This document shows positions 1 to 9,141 of a stretch of DNA of 64,000 nt, in pieces. The stretch is from JAFGUF01 sp040883315 (GTDB lineage: Bacteria > Bacillota > Clostridia > Christensenellales > UMGS416), in the NCBI GenBank assembly GCA_040883315.1, contig JBFLKU010000010.1, positions 1-64,000 of the forward strand, read 5' to 3'. The notes under the pieces are model-generated. The model was not told where the DNA came from. It saw only the letters and a list, made by a program, of their open reading frames with translations, and searched no databases. The translations under genes were made by a program, and so were the position numbers. Numbering within the stretch: the first letter of the stretch is position 1; every line of letters starts with the position of its first letter.

Positions 1-513
1 AGTTTTGTAGTTACTGTCAAAACAAAAGACGGCAAGACATATATTTCTGGCGTTATGGATGGCAGCAGATTATTTGAAGACAGCGACTATGTTTTTGATA
101 CAGAACTTGGAGAGTTTGAAGATAGAGAAATAGAGAGCAGGCTTTCTGACCGATTTCTAGGCTTTGTGCTTGCTATCTGTTTATTTTTCTTTTATCTTGT
201 AGTTTTTGCAGTTAAATCTATTTTGGGTCAAGTATATACGATAAAACCATTAGGAAGATTTTTATTGGTTATCACCCTTTTTAATATATTATCAATAGTA
301 TTTATTGAGATTTACTATTTGTATGTACTTACGGGTATCTGGTTTGTAATAATAGGTATTATGATTGCAGTAGCAGTAATTGAGTATAAGGTTTTAAACA
401 AGATTGCGAAGCATACACTGATGGCAAAAAAAATTAGCTATGTTGTTATATCTAATATTGTGGAGATTGCTGGAGCGTTGCTTATGATTGTATTTGTAGT
501 AACAACAACTTAG
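1..513 (+). CDS. Hypothetical membrane protein, 5' end outside the window
   Basis: The reading frame is open from the first base, so this is the C-terminal part of a longer protein; the first ATG inside the window, at 55, is probably not the start. The visible part begins with a soluble stretch (TKDGKTYISG, then an acidic segment), followed by about four hydrophobic segments in the last 110 residues. It therefore looks like a membrane protein with a cytoplasmic N-terminal domain. I do not recognise the family. No terminator is evident in the 215 bp that follow, which hold no other gene. Confidence 0.6.
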   Translation, partial: SFVVTVKTKDGKTYISGVMDGSRLFEDSDYVFDTELGEFEDREIESRLSDRFLGFVLAICLFFFYLVVFAVKSILGQVYTIKPLGRFLLVITLFNILSIVFIEIYYLYVLTGIWFVIIGIMIAVAVIEYKVLNKIAKHTLMAKKISYVVISNIVEIAGALLMIVFVVTTT

Positions 514-728
514 GGGTAAGTATCCATTGTCTAAAGACAATTTATCAACCAATGTTCATCATTTTATTTATTTGTTAAATAATAAATGAGAAAGTAATTA
601 TCCTAACCAGTTCGACTTTTCCGTCAATCCACGCACACTCACAAGAAAAGAAAAATGAAAGTATAATATTCTCAAATAGTCCTTACCAATTTTATAAGCT
701 TTGTAACATTGGAATTATTAGATTTTTC

Positions 729-1550
729 CTAAATAAACAACAGCAAACTCACCGCCATCACAGCCATGCCAGAGAGCAGACCATAAAGCGAAAGGTGCGG
801 CTCGCCGTATTCACGGGAGGCAGGCAGCAGCTCGTCTATTGCTATAAATACCATGATTCCGGCAACACCTGCAAAAAGCACCCCGAATATCACATCGTTT
901 AGAATAGGCATCAATATGAAAAATGCCAGCAGTGCCCCGATAGGCTCTGCTATGCCGGATAGGAACGAATACCAGAAGGCCTTCTTTTTGCTGCCGGTAG
1001 CAAAATAGATAGGCACAGATACGGCAATACCCTCAGGTATATTGTGTATTACTATAGCTGTGGCTATGGCTATGCCAAGTGATGGGTTTTGCAAGGTGGA
1101 TGTGAATGTGACTATGCCCTCCGGAAAATTATGAATAGCGATTGCAATCGCTGCATAAATGCCGGTGTTCATCAGCTTTTTGGTGTCGGCTATCACGTTC
1201 TCCGGTGCGTCCTTCATCTCCTCTATGCATCTGGCTTCATGGGGATTTTCCAGCTTTGGCACCACTTTGTCTATCAATGCTATAAATAGAATAGCTCCGA
1301 AAAAGCCTGCCACCATCACCCAGCTGCCCTTTGTCTCGCCCAGCACTCCCACCAGATGAGATTTAGACTCCACCAATATTTCCATAAAGGAAACATAAAT
1401 CATGACACCTGCGGAAAACCCAAGTGCCACTGATAAAAATTTCGTATTTGTTCTTTTTGCAAAGAAAGCTATCAGGCTGCCTACTCCAGTTGCCAGCCCG
1501 GCTATCACTGTTAAGCTGATTGCTAAAAGTACATTGTTTATTTCCAACAT
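729..1550 (-). CDS. zupT: ZIP-family zinc/divalent metal transporter (ZupT-like)
   Basis: A 273-residue integral membrane protein of the ZIP family, which imports Zn2+ and other divalent metals across the cytoplasmic membrane. It shows about eight hydrophobic segments, and the two signature metal-binding motifs of the family: HNFPEG near residues 140-145 and HNIPEG near 169-174. Length matches bacterial ZupT. The start at 1550 has an upstream GAGGT ribosome site. It is transcribed alone and divergently from the lipoprotein at 1778, with an extended -10 promoter. No metal-regulator site was recognised. Confidence in the family is high; substrate preference is inferred. Confidence 0.92.
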   Translation of the reverse strand: MLEINNVLLAISLTVIAGLATGVGSLIAFFAKRTNTKFLSVALGFSAGVMIYVSFMEILVESKSHLVGVLGETKGSWVMVAGFFGAILFIALIDKVVPKLENPHEARCIEEMKDAPENVIADTKKLMNTGIYAAIAIAIHNFPEGIVTFTSTLQNPSLGIAIATAIVIHNIPEGIAVSVPIYFATGSKKKAFWYSFLSGIAEPIGALLAFFILMPILNDVIFGVLFAGVAGIMVFIAIDELLPASREYGEPHLSLYGLLSGMAVMAVSLLLFI

Positions 1551-1580
1551 TCAAGTTACCTCTTGCTAATTGTCCACAAT

Positions 1581-1592
1581 ATTATACCATAT
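1581..1592 (-). promoter_or_regulatory. Extended -10 promoter of zupT
   Basis: On the minus strand TGGTATAAT gives a perfect -10 hexamer with an extended TGn element; the -35 (TAACAA at 17 bp) is poor. It lies 31 bp upstream of the zupT start codon. Confidence 0.5.
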
Positions 1593-1740
1593 ATCCTTCT
1601 GTATTGTTATATAATTTTCACTTTTCATAAATACTCTATTACAACTTAAGTTTTATTAAATTATATATTTTGTTAATTAATTTATACGTTTTACATATTG
1701 TAAATTAATTAGCAATAAAGGTATTTATTTGTATGCTTTG

Positions 1741-1749
1741 TGCTATAAT
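1741..1749 (+). promoter_or_regulatory. Extended -10 promoter of the transglutaminase-like lipoprotein
   Basis: TGCTATAAT is an extended -10 element placed 28 bp before the ATG at 1778. No good -35 is visible. It lies between an in-frame upstream ATG (1733) and the ATG with the ribosome site, which supports the downstream start. Confidence 0.5.
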
Positions 1750-1777
1750 AAAATATATATTTATAGGAGGAAGCACT

Positions 1778-3091
1778 ATGACTTATAAAACTTTTTTGCT
1801 AATCACTCTTTGCATTATTTTAGTGCTAGCTGGATGCAATCAGCCAAGTATGCCAGATGAGACTGCAGCCAGCGCCCCGACAGATACATCTGCGACCACA
1901 AAAGCAGCAGATATGGCAACGCCCGAACCAAAGGAAACCACGGCTGGCAGCCTTCAAACGGTCTTTCAAGGCGACTGCCCATATGAAGAACAATACGAAA
2001 TATGGGACATTTCAACGGAAGTATTTTCGCAGGATATTCTGGAGGAGCTGGGGGCAAACGGAATGACAGGAACAGATGCTGAGATAGCACAGCAGATATT
2101 TGACTGGCAGCTAAACAATATGGACTATGCAGGGCCGGACAGCCAATATTCGGATATAGGATATGGTGCAAGATGGAATGAAATGATACCCGGCATCTAC
2201 CCAGCCAGCAAAAGAATAGAGCATAAAAATGAGCAAGGCAAAATTTATGGTATATGTTTTGATTATTCCGCCATATACTGTGCCATAGCACAAGCATATG
2301 GATTGGAGTGCAGAACTACAATATATACATATGATGCATTCGAGTCTATTTATGGATGCCTTCCGCTGGAAGTTGTAGAATCCGAACTAAACCGCGGCAT
2401 GGGACGCGAAGAATACGAAAAGCTGAATGTAGTATTGCAGGAAAACGGAATTAATCTGACCTATGATCAGGTCTATAGAGCAGTCTCTGGCATATCACTA
2501 ATTGACGGCCATGTTCAGGGAAGCCACTCACGTGCAGAGGTGTATCTCGACGGAGAATGGGTGCCTATGGATGTGGTTCACTTTATCAATCGCCCGGCAA
2601 ATCCAGAGGATGATGATGCCAAAAACTATACCGTTGCAAACTGGGACGGCATATATAATCCTATCAGGCTTTATGCACCTGCCGCACAAGATTCTTCCAT
2701 GCCCGGCTCTCCTGTAGATTATGATGCACTGGTCGAATATTTATCATTCGGTCCGCAGGTGATGTACGAGGGAATTACTGATGATTACGGCAATGAAAAC
2801 AGAGCCGACGACTTCACATCATTCGTAACTGGCGATGCATATCTGCCATACGTGTCCGGCGCGCAAGGCCTAGCAGACTTTATGCACATAGATATTCATA
2901 TAGCAGAAGATGAAGAATACGAGGAATTGATGTCAGACTTCTATGAAGGCACAGGAAGGCCTTTCAACATCATCGCGGACTTTCTAATATATGATGACGG
3001 TGAAATGGATGCCGAAAGATATGTATATCTATACAACGGGCTTACAGGCGACAATATGACAGTGGATGAATTCTACGAATATGTAGAATAG
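1778..3091 (+). CDS. Lipoprotein with transglutaminase-like domain
   Basis: A 437-residue protein with a signal peptide ending in the lipobox LAGC (Cys20), so it should be lipid-anchored on the outer face of the membrane. A Thr/Ala-rich linker follows. The core resembles the transglutaminase-like superfamily: GICFDYSAIYCAIA supplies the nucleophile Cys160, GSHSRAEVYL supplies His250, and WVPMD supplies Asp265. Such domains act as peptidases or amidases, or are inactive binding modules. I chose the ATG at 1778 because TAGGAGG precedes it; the in-frame ATG at 1733 lacks a ribosome site and overlaps the promoter. The gene stands alone and ends at a bidirectional terminator. Confidence 0.85.
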   Translation: MTYKTFLLITLCIILVLAGCNQPSMPDETAASAPTDTSATTKAADMATPEPKETTAGSLQTVFQGDCPYEEQYEIWDISTEVFSQDILEELGANGMTGTDAEIAQQIFDWQLNNMDYAGPDSQYSDIGYGARWNEMIPGIYPASKRIEHKNEQGKIYGICFDYSAIYCAIAQAYGLECRTTIYTYDAFESIYGCLPLEVVESELNRGMGREEYEKLNVVLQENGINLTYDQVYRAVSGISLIDGHVQGSHSRAEVYLDGEWVPMDVVHFINRPANPEDDDAKNYTVANWDGIYNPIRLYAPAAQDSSMPGSPVDYDALVEYLSFGPQVMYEGITDDYGNENRADDFTSFVTGDAYLPYVSGAQGLADFMHIDIHIAEDEEYEELMSDFYEGTGRPFNIIADFLIYDDGEMDAERYVYLYNGLTGDNMTVDEFYEYVE

Positions 3092-3112
3092 AATAAATAC
3101 TCTTTTGAAATA

Positions 3113-3147
3113 ATAATAAAAAAGTCAGTTTTTATACTGACTTTTTT
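3113..3147. terminator. Bidirectional terminator
   Basis: An 11-bp stem AAAAAGTCAGT/ACTGACTTTTT with a short loop lies between two convergent genes, with T-runs on both strands. It serves the lipoprotein at 1778 (+) and the small membrane protein at 3161 (-). Confidence 0.85.
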
Positions 3148-3160
3148 TATTTAAAACAAT

Positions 3161-3505
3161 TTATTCGTCTTCCTTATCCTTTTTCTTGTCCTTATCAAAT
3201 TCCAAAATTTTGCCTGTGTCAAATGGCTTTTCTCTTTCAATCCTCTTCCAGTACTGCTCATTGGTCTCTGCATATTCAGATGGCTTCAGCATGCTCTCTA
3301 TCCTCTTTCTGGGGGATAGATGACGCTGGTCTTTTTCGTCAAATTTGCCCAGCACCAAAGTGATATACAGCAAATACATAGGAACCAAGGACAAAGCCAC
3401 GGCAATCACTGCAAGGGTTGTGCTTTTGCTCACTATCACCATTGCAAGCACCGCAACGCCTATCAGTGCCAGGGCACTTACCAAGCTGATAACTTTTGCT
3501 TTCAT
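3161..3505 (-). CDS. Small two-TM membrane protein, unknown function
   Basis: A 114-residue protein with two hydrophobic segments (about residues 5-27 and 30-52), then a charged cytoplasmic tail ending in an acidic/lysine-rich stretch (DKDKKKDKEDE). A good AAGGAG site precedes the ATG. It is the last gene of a minus-strand run that starts with the SPFH and zinc-ribbon genes and the PHP gene, only 11 bp upstream. I recognise no family. Confidence 0.6.
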   Translation of the reverse strand: MKAKVISLVSALALIGVAVLAMVIVSKSTTLAVIAVALSLVPMYLLYITLVLGKFDEKDQRHLSPRKRIESMLKPSEYAETNEQYWKRIEREKPFDTGKILEFDKDKKKDKEDE

Positions 3506-3516
3506 AATGCTCTCCT

Positions 3517-4317
3517 TTATAGTGCTATAAATTCAGGTTTCAGGTTTTTGAATACACATATGTATTTAAACCCTGCATCTATAGCTATTTGTCGTGCCCT
3601 ATCGTATTCTTTTCCTATCTCGTGCAGCACGTGTGCATCCGAGCCAATAGTCAGTATCTCTCCGCCCAGCTCTCTATATCTGTTTATTATGGATACAGGC
3701 GGCATAGTCTCTTCGTAGTATTTGCCGAAATTGGATGTATTTATCTCTATGCCTATTCCCTTTTGTATGGCTTTCGTCAGCAGCTCGTCTATCACGTCTT
3801 TGAATTCTTCGTAGTATATTCTGTTGTCTTCATAGGGCGAATATCTGGCTGCGTAGCCTATGTGCCCTATCACGCTGACTCTAGGGTCCATATAGTCTAT
3901 GCTGTCTCGTATTTCTCTCAGGTAGTCATAGTAGCTTTCCTGCTTTGTCCTGCCCTCATAGTACTGTGGAAAATACGGGTCCACCCCATTCACAAAGTGT
4001 GCAGATGCTATCACAAAATCGAAATCTATTGCATCCAGCACCTTTTTTATTTCCTCTGTTTTTTCATTGATGTGCCCTATTTCTATTCCGGCTGCTATTT
4101 CTATATCGTCGTATTTTTTGTTCAGTTTTTCTATGTCGCTCTTGTATTTTTTCAAATCCTTTATCTGCCACCCGCTGTAGAATTCGCCGTCTATCACCTC
4201 GTGGTGGTCAGTTATCGCCAGGTATTTTATGCCCAGCTCTCTGGCTCTATCCACTATATCGCCCAGTGCCTGCTTGGCATCCGGGGATATATCTGTGTGT
4301 ATATGATAATCTATCAT
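3517..4317 (-). CDS. PHP-domain phosphoesterase (histidinol-phosphatase-like)
   Basis: A 266-residue PHP-superfamily protein, a metal-dependent phosphoesterase related to HisJ/HisK histidinol phosphatases. The metal-site motifs appear in order: HIHTD (5-9), TDHHE (36-40), a GIEIGH segment, ASAH, IGHIGY and IGSDAH near the C-terminus. The ATG at 4317 is chosen because TTAGGAGAC precedes it and the protein then begins MIDYHIHTD as usual; the longer frame runs into the upstream zinc-ribbon gene. No other histidine genes are in the window, so a histidinol-phosphate substrate is only one possibility. Confidence 0.85.
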   Translation of the reverse strand: MIDYHIHTDISPDAKQALGDIVDRARELGIKYLAITDHHEVIDGEFYSGWQIKDLKKYKSDIEKLNKKYDDIEIAAGIEIGHINEKTEEIKKVLDAIDFDFVIASAHFVNGVDPYFPQYYEGRTKQESYYDYLREIRDSIDYMDPRVSVIGHIGYAARYSPYEDNRIYYEEFKDVIDELLTKAIQKGIGIEINTSNFGKYYEETMPPVSIINRYRELGGEILTIGSDAHVLHEIGKEYDRARQIAIDAGFKYICVFKNLKPEFIAL

Positions 4318-4361
4318 GTATTTTCTGTCTCCTAAGCATAGTGTATATGCCCTGTTGTGCT

Positions 4362-5459
4362 TTATGCTCCGCCGCTCATAAATAGATAGTATAGCAGGGC
4401 TATAAATGCTGCGATTCCCAGTATCACAAACAATACCTTCCATACGCTGACCGGTGCTTTGCCCGCTATTTTTCCGTTTTCGCCGTTTACCATCACCTGA
4501 TATTTTTTGCCTGCATATGTGTAGCCTGCCAGCCACAGCGGCACCAGAATGTGCTTATAGCGTATATCCTTGTGATGAACATTCAGCACAATGTTTCGCA
4601 CCTCATCTGCCACCACCATTCTGCGCACGTCCTCACGAAGGGCATCCATGATGTATCCTTCTGCCTTTTTCCAGCCGTCCTTCACGTCCACGCTGTATCG
4701 TTCGGCATTGAACCCGGATAAAAACTGTGCCTGAAATGGCTGCAGCTTGCCCAGAGTGTATGGCTCTGTTCTTCTTAATAAATTATTGTCCACCTTTGTT
4801 GTGGCATACACCTGCACATCATCGAAATATCTGGCAGACGACCCTGATACCATCCTCCAGCGTATCTTTCTCACCTGCTGGGTCACTGCCTTGCCGCTTG
4901 CGTCTCTTGTGGTCTCGGTCACGTAGTAGTAGTCCCCTGCCTGGGCAGTGTATGTGTATACTGTGTCGCTGTCATATGTCCAGTATGGAATGTACATTCC
5001 CTTAAATCTGTCTTTCACGCTTTCGGTTTTCAGCTTTCTAGGCGCCATCATCCTCTTGCCTATCCACTTTTTCAGTATGCCGTCAGCCTGCTTTTTCGTG
5101 ATGGAAAAAGGAATAACAGACTCTGGGGATATTCCCATCATCTCTTCCTGCTTCACAATATGTGAAGAGCCGCAGAATGCACACTCGTGGCTGATGGTGT
5201 CATCGGTGATGACTGTTTGTGCTCCGCAGTTCTCGCATTTTATATTAACAGAATCACCCGACCATTCATTTACGTCGGACATCTGCTCATCTACCTTAGA
5301 AAAATCATATTCCACTATCTCGTCCGTAAGGCGTTCAAAATTGACAGTGGAGTCGCAGTATTCGCATTTGAGCATTCCGCTTGCAGGGTCGAAATGCATG
5401 TTTCCTCCGCAGGACGGGCACGGAAACTTATCCGAATCTTTTATAATGTCATTTTCCAT
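4362..5459 (-). CDS. TFIIB-type zinc-ribbon membrane protein (YdjG-like)
   Basis: A 365-residue protein that starts with two treble-clef/zinc-ribbon modules: CPSC...CEYC at about residues 14-36, and CENC...CAFC at about 75-97. A beta-rich middle domain of about 200 residues follows, and one C-terminal transmembrane helix (about 343-362). Proteins of this build are often misannotated as primosomal protein N'-like; in Bacillus a similar protein, YdjG, works beside YdjI at the membrane. Here an SPFH protein lies 85 bp upstream in the same direction, which fits a YdjG/YdjI-like pair. A strong AAGGAG site supports the start. Confidence 0.75.
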   Translation of the reverse strand: MENDIIKDSDKFPCPSCGGNMHFDPASGMLKCEYCDSTVNFERLTDEIVEYDFSKVDEQMSDVNEWSGDSVNIKCENCGAQTVITDDTISHECAFCGSSHIVKQEEMMGISPESVIPFSITKKQADGILKKWIGKRMMAPRKLKTESVKDRFKGMYIPYWTYDSDTVYTYTAQAGDYYYVTETTRDASGKAVTQQVRKIRWRMVSGSSARYFDDVQVYATTKVDNNLLRRTEPYTLGKLQPFQAQFLSGFNAERYSVDVKDGWKKAEGYIMDALREDVRRMVVADEVRNIVLNVHHKDIRYKHILVPLWLAGYTYAGKKYQVMVNGENGKIAGKAPVSVWKVLFVILGIAAFIALLYYLFMSGGA

Positions 5460-5544
5460 TATCTATCTCCTTACACTATGTTTATTTATATACGAAAAAA
5501 AGCAGAGTATAGCACAAAAGCTATACTCTTTGTTATTTGCTTAT

Positions 5545-6657
5545 TTATGCTTTTGCGCCACATTCCGGGCAGAATTTTGTGCCTGCCGGCATGCTTGCTC
5601 CGCAGCTTGCGCATTTAGCTGGCTCTTGGCTCTTTCCGCATTCCGGGCAGAATTTTGCACCATCTGCAATGTGTGCTCCGCAGTGTACGCAGGCTACCTT
5701 TTCAATGGTTGCCTTCTTGCCGCAGCTTGGGCAGAATTTAGAGCCTTGTGGAATCTGTACGCCGCAGTGCGGGCATCCCATTGTTGGCTGGCTGCTTTGG
5801 TTCATGGACTGTGCCATTGCCTGCCCCAGCACGCTGCCTGCGCCTAGGCCTACGCCTGCGCCTGCCATGCCGCCGCCTTCGTTTTGTGCAGCGTCACGAA
5901 TAGCTTGTGCTGTTTGGAATTGGGTGAATTTGCCCATGTCGCCGATAACGCCCATAGATGTGCGTTGATCCAGCATTTTCTCCACTTCCTCAGGAAGTGA
6001 TATATTCTCTATAAAGAACTGCATAATCTTTAATCCCAATGGATTAAATCTATCCTGCAGCTTCACTAATGCGCCTTGGCTCAGCTCGTCGTAATTGGCT
6101 GCCAAATCCAGTGCTGCTAGCTCGCTCTCTCCCAGCATGTCTGATATGCCGGATACTATCGCACGCTTTAGCTGGCCGGATACATCCTCTACTGTATACA
6201 TAGAATTGGTGCCGAATACTTCCTTCATAAATTTGCCTGGGTCATCCACAGCAAATGAATATATACCAAATGCACGTAGACGAAGCATTCCGAATTCTGT
6301 ATCACGCATCATAATAGGGTTCTTTGTGCCCCACTTTTGGTCTAAAAATTGTTTTGTATTTACAAAGTATACCTCTGCCTTAAAAGGTGAATCAAATCCG
6401 TATTTCCAGCCCTTTAATGTGGCTAAAATAGGCAGGTTGGCAGTCTCTAAAACATATCTGCCAGGTCCGAAAATGTCTGCTACTTGTCCTTCATTCACAA
6501 AGACTGCTGCCTGTGAAGGTCTTACTGTCAGCTGTGCTCCGTTTTTTATCTCGTTGTCATGCACTGGGAAGCGATACACCATTGTATCTGTCGAGTCGTC
6601 TGTCCACTCGATAATGTTAATAAACTCACTTCTTATAAAATCTCCGATTTTCCCCAT
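5545..6657 (-). CDS. SPFH-domain protein with three C-terminal zinc ribbons (YdjI-like)
   Basis: A 370-residue protein. Residues about 1-240 form the SPFH/'virion core protein' domain typical of YdjI: MVYRFP near the start, then ELAALDLAANYDEL and an EEVEKMLDQRTSMG segment. A glycine/alanine-rich hinge follows, then three consecutive four-cysteine ribbons (CPHC...CPSC, CVHC...CPEC, CASC...CPEC) make up the last 75 residues. In Bacillus YdjI recruits PspA to stressed membranes; no PspA gene is visible here, so that role is inference. The start at 6657 follows GAAAGGAAAGAACT. Three ribbons are more than the one or two commonly found. Confidence 0.8.
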   Translation of the reverse strand: MGKIGDFIRSEFINIIEWTDDSTDTMVYRFPVHDNEIKNGAQLTVRPSQAAVFVNEGQVADIFGPGRYVLETANLPILATLKGWKYGFDSPFKAEVYFVNTKQFLDQKWGTKNPIMMRDTEFGMLRLRAFGIYSFAVDDPGKFMKEVFGTNSMYTVEDVSGQLKRAIVSGISDMLGESELAALDLAANYDELSQGALVKLQDRFNPLGLKIMQFFIENISLPEEVEKMLDQRTSMGVIGDMGKFTQFQTAQAIRDAAQNEGGGMAGAGVGLGAGSVLGQAMAQSMNQSSQPTMGCPHCGVQIPQGSKFCPSCGKKATIEKVACVHCGAHIADGAKFCPECGKSQEPAKCASCGASMPAGTKFCPECGAKA

Positions 6658-6702
6658 AGTTCTTTCCTTTCTTACATCCACAGTAAATCATATTTCATTA
6701 GT

Positions 6703-6730
6703 TATATACCTAAAGTATTTTCTTGTCCAA
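6703..6730 (-). promoter_or_regulatory. Probable promoter of the SPFH/zinc-ribbon genes
   Basis: On the minus strand TTGGAC, 16 bp, TATATA, about 45 bp upstream of the SPFH start codon. Confidence 0.4.
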
Positions 6731-6908
6731 TATTTTATAATATAAATATTATATCAAGCACTTAAACATAAAAAATTTAGCAAACAAAATATTGTATTTA
6801 TTTACTATATATTTTAATTGCCTCATAAAATTATTCTATCATTTTTTATATTCAACTGCAACAAGTATATAGACGCCCAATGCGACACTTTGCATATGCA
6901 TATGTATG

Positions 6909-6937
6909 AGAAAAGGAAGCACTGCTTCCTTTTCTAT
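6909..6937 (-). terminator. Terminator of the ABC transporter operon
   Basis: A perfect 12-bp stem, AGAAAAGGAAGC/GCTTCCTTTTCT, with a 3-nt loop, downstream of the last permease gene. The 3' arm carries the T-rich run on either strand. Confidence 0.75.
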
Positions 6938-6988
6938 TCATGGGTTTCATTCTCTGCCTAATGCAGCTGCTCTGTCAATCAGTTCCCC

Positions 6989-9115
6989 TTACCCCTGCTC
7001 CGGGGTTTCTATCATCCGGTATGCTTCCATAATGCTCTCGAACTGCTGCTGGTCTAGCTTTATATATACAATACGAGAAGTTTGAATTTCTATGTCATAA
7101 TATTCAACAATCGCCATATTGTCGTCTATTTTTGGCGTTTCCATCTCCCACTCTTTCACAATGTCAAATATCTTTTCTCTGTTTTCCATCCTGTAATAAT
7201 TGTTTGTTACATATCCGAAATACCTTATTTGTTCAGTGCCTTCGTCATCTACATATCTGAAAGCCACTGACATGTAGGCCTCAGCGCCGTTTTTCTGTGT
7301 TTCGTCAATATACTTCTTGTATGCTTGGCTGTTCATGTCATTAATCAGCTCTATAAACTCACTTGCTGCTTTTGGTGTTTTGCTAGTGATTTTATACCTA
7401 TTCATGAAGTCCACACTACCCACTCTGCCCTTGATATAAAAATTTGTTATTGGTAAATACTTCGCATCTTCATTTTTACTATATACTTCTTCTAAATCTT
7501 TATAGTCTATTTCGTTACCATAAAAAATATTATTTGCAATACTCAAGCTGGACTGCTCCTCAAATGACAGCTGTGCAAACTCCGCCTGAAATGTTTTGTA
7601 TATATCCAGCAGCTCATCCTGCCTGTCGTTAATCCCAAATAATATTCCGTCGTATATTCTGGTAATGTATTTATCCGGCACAGGCGTATGTATTAATTGC
7701 CTATATCCGGGTATGCTGTCCAGAATACCATCAATACTAGTGGCTTCCGGCCTAAACTCATTTCCCCAGTTTACAAACACGGTCATCATTTGGTATTTCG
7801 GCATTCCCGATTTCAAATTCAGCCTCACAAGCTCTCTGTGCATATTTGCGAAATCCGTGGTAATTTCTTCGTCCTGTTGCCCTGTGACAGCTATTTTGAT
7901 CAGTTCAGTGTTTGCTATGTCAACACGGGATAGCAGATATGTTCCATATGTCAATGCCCTCTGTCCGTAGGCGTCATATGTATGCCCGTATTCGCTGTAT
8001 TTCAGTATGTTCACGCTTTCCACGTCGCTGATGTCTCCAGCTCTGTTTTCCAAGGCTTCCCCAATCCATATTGGCACAAAGACAGCACAGAAAGATACCA
8101 CGCCGCATGCCAGCACCACCCATATGCACCTGTTTTTCAGCCTCAGTTTTTTGTGGATTAGTATATCATAGGAAAATGCCAAAATTATTGCTGCCACTAT
8201 CATCAAAAATGGCATAATTGCTTCCTGCCATACTATTATCTCGCCGGACATCATTATAAGTGATGCAGAGAAAACGAAAACGAATGGGAAAAATGCCATT
8301 GCAAAATAGTGCGCCCATTTGTTGGCTGTGTGCTGCCCTGTCACCTCTCCGCTTCGTCTTTTAAAAAGGAAATAGCCCGCCCCTATAATAGCTGCTGCCA
8401 GTAAGGTGGAGAAAAGAATGGCAGGCAGATATCTCGATGCATCATATTTGTCCATATTGTCAGCAAAAATATTTGCCAGCACATATAGGTCTTTTTTCTG
8501 CATAAAATAATTGGTAAATAGCCATCTTCCTCCATTATAGGTTATATATTTAGATCGAACCATATATAACAGTGCAGGTGCAAGTACAATATTAAGAAAA
8601 ACAAATACAAGTGATGTTTCCTTACCCGTTACAGATGCTGCCAAAAACAGTGCTCCAATAATTATTGCAGAACCTATAGCTGCATTTACAAAATGCATCA
8701 TTATGTCACCGATAAATGTATCCGTGCCCAGCGAGCCAAAAGACACCACAATTGCTGTTATTGCGCTAGCTGCCAGCACTACAATCTGCATGGTGAGAGC
8801 GGCAAATAGCTTTGTGCAGTATATCTGTCCTCTGCTGTATGGCAAAGAGAACAGATAGTCTGTTTTGTCACGCTTCCACGAAAATATTATTGCACGCCTA
8901 CCTATCAGAGTGCTGCCTACCAGCACTAAGAAGAACAAAGGCATCTTTGCTGCGTTGTATGTATCTAGGCTGGTCATATAGTGGAGCTTATCGTAGGAAA
9001 TGAACATATTGTACACTATAACAAATATAATACCCACAATAGACAAAGTTATAGTAGTGCCGATAAATTCCCTCAGGCTCTCTTTATACAAATTTTTATC
9101 AAAAAACTCTTTCAC
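6989..9115 (-). CDS. ABC transporter permease with large extracellular domain, copy 3
   Basis: A 708-residue ABC-2-like permease. Six hydrophobic segments lie in residues about 18-260, a further pair at about 270-345, then a roughly 350-residue soluble region that should face outward. The cytoplasmic loop motif FKRRSGEVTG is shared with the two upstream paralogues. The build matches permeases encoded beside YtrA-type GntR regulators in Firmicutes (DUF6449-type), which are induced by cell-wall stress in Bacillus. The start is a GTG with GGGGGAAGAG upstream. It is the last gene of a five-gene operon. Confidence 0.8.
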   Translation of the reverse strand: MKEFFDKNLYKESLREFIGTTITLSIVGIIFVIVYNMFISYDKLHYMTSLDTYNAAKMPLFFLVLVGSTLIGRRAIIFSWKRDKTDYLFSLPYSRGQIYCTKLFAALTMQIVVLAASAITAIVVSFGSLGTDTFIGDIMMHFVNAAIGSAIIIGALFLAASVTGKETSLVFVFLNIVLAPALLYMVRSKYITYNGGRWLFTNYFMQKKDLYVLANIFADNMDKYDASRYLPAILFSTLLAAAIIGAGYFLFKRRSGEVTGQHTANKWAHYFAMAFFPFVFVFSASLIMMSGEIIVWQEAIMPFLMIVAAIILAFSYDILIHKKLRLKNRCIWVVLACGVVSFCAVFVPIWIGEALENRAGDISDVESVNILKYSEYGHTYDAYGQRALTYGTYLLSRVDIANTELIKIAVTGQQDEEITTDFANMHRELVRLNLKSGMPKYQMMTVFVNWGNEFRPEATSIDGILDSIPGYRQLIHTPVPDKYITRIYDGILFGINDRQDELLDIYKTFQAEFAQLSFEEQSSLSIANNIFYGNEIDYKDLEEVYSKNEDAKYLPITNFYIKGRVGSVDFMNRYKITSKTPKAASEFIELINDMNSQAYKKYIDETQKNGAEAYMSVAFRYVDDEGTEQIRYFGYVTNNYYRMENREKIFDIVKEWEMETPKIDDNMAIVEYYDIEIQTSRIVYIKLDQQQFESIMEAYRMIETPEQG

Positions 9116-9141
9116 GTCTCTTCCCCCGCCTTCTTGTTTTC

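Larger units (their letters stand above)
6658..6988. other. Intergenic region between the SPFH gene and the ABC operon
   Basis: 331 bp, AT-rich. It holds the SPFH promoter at its left end and the ABC-operon terminator at 6909-6937. I see no gene or other structure in the remainder. Confidence 0.6.

Noticed and set aside
4948..5847. Long plus-strand open frame across the zinc-ribbon and SPFH genes
   Set aside because: Antisense to two well-supported genes; Cys/Ser/Leu-rich composition typical of reverse-strand reading.
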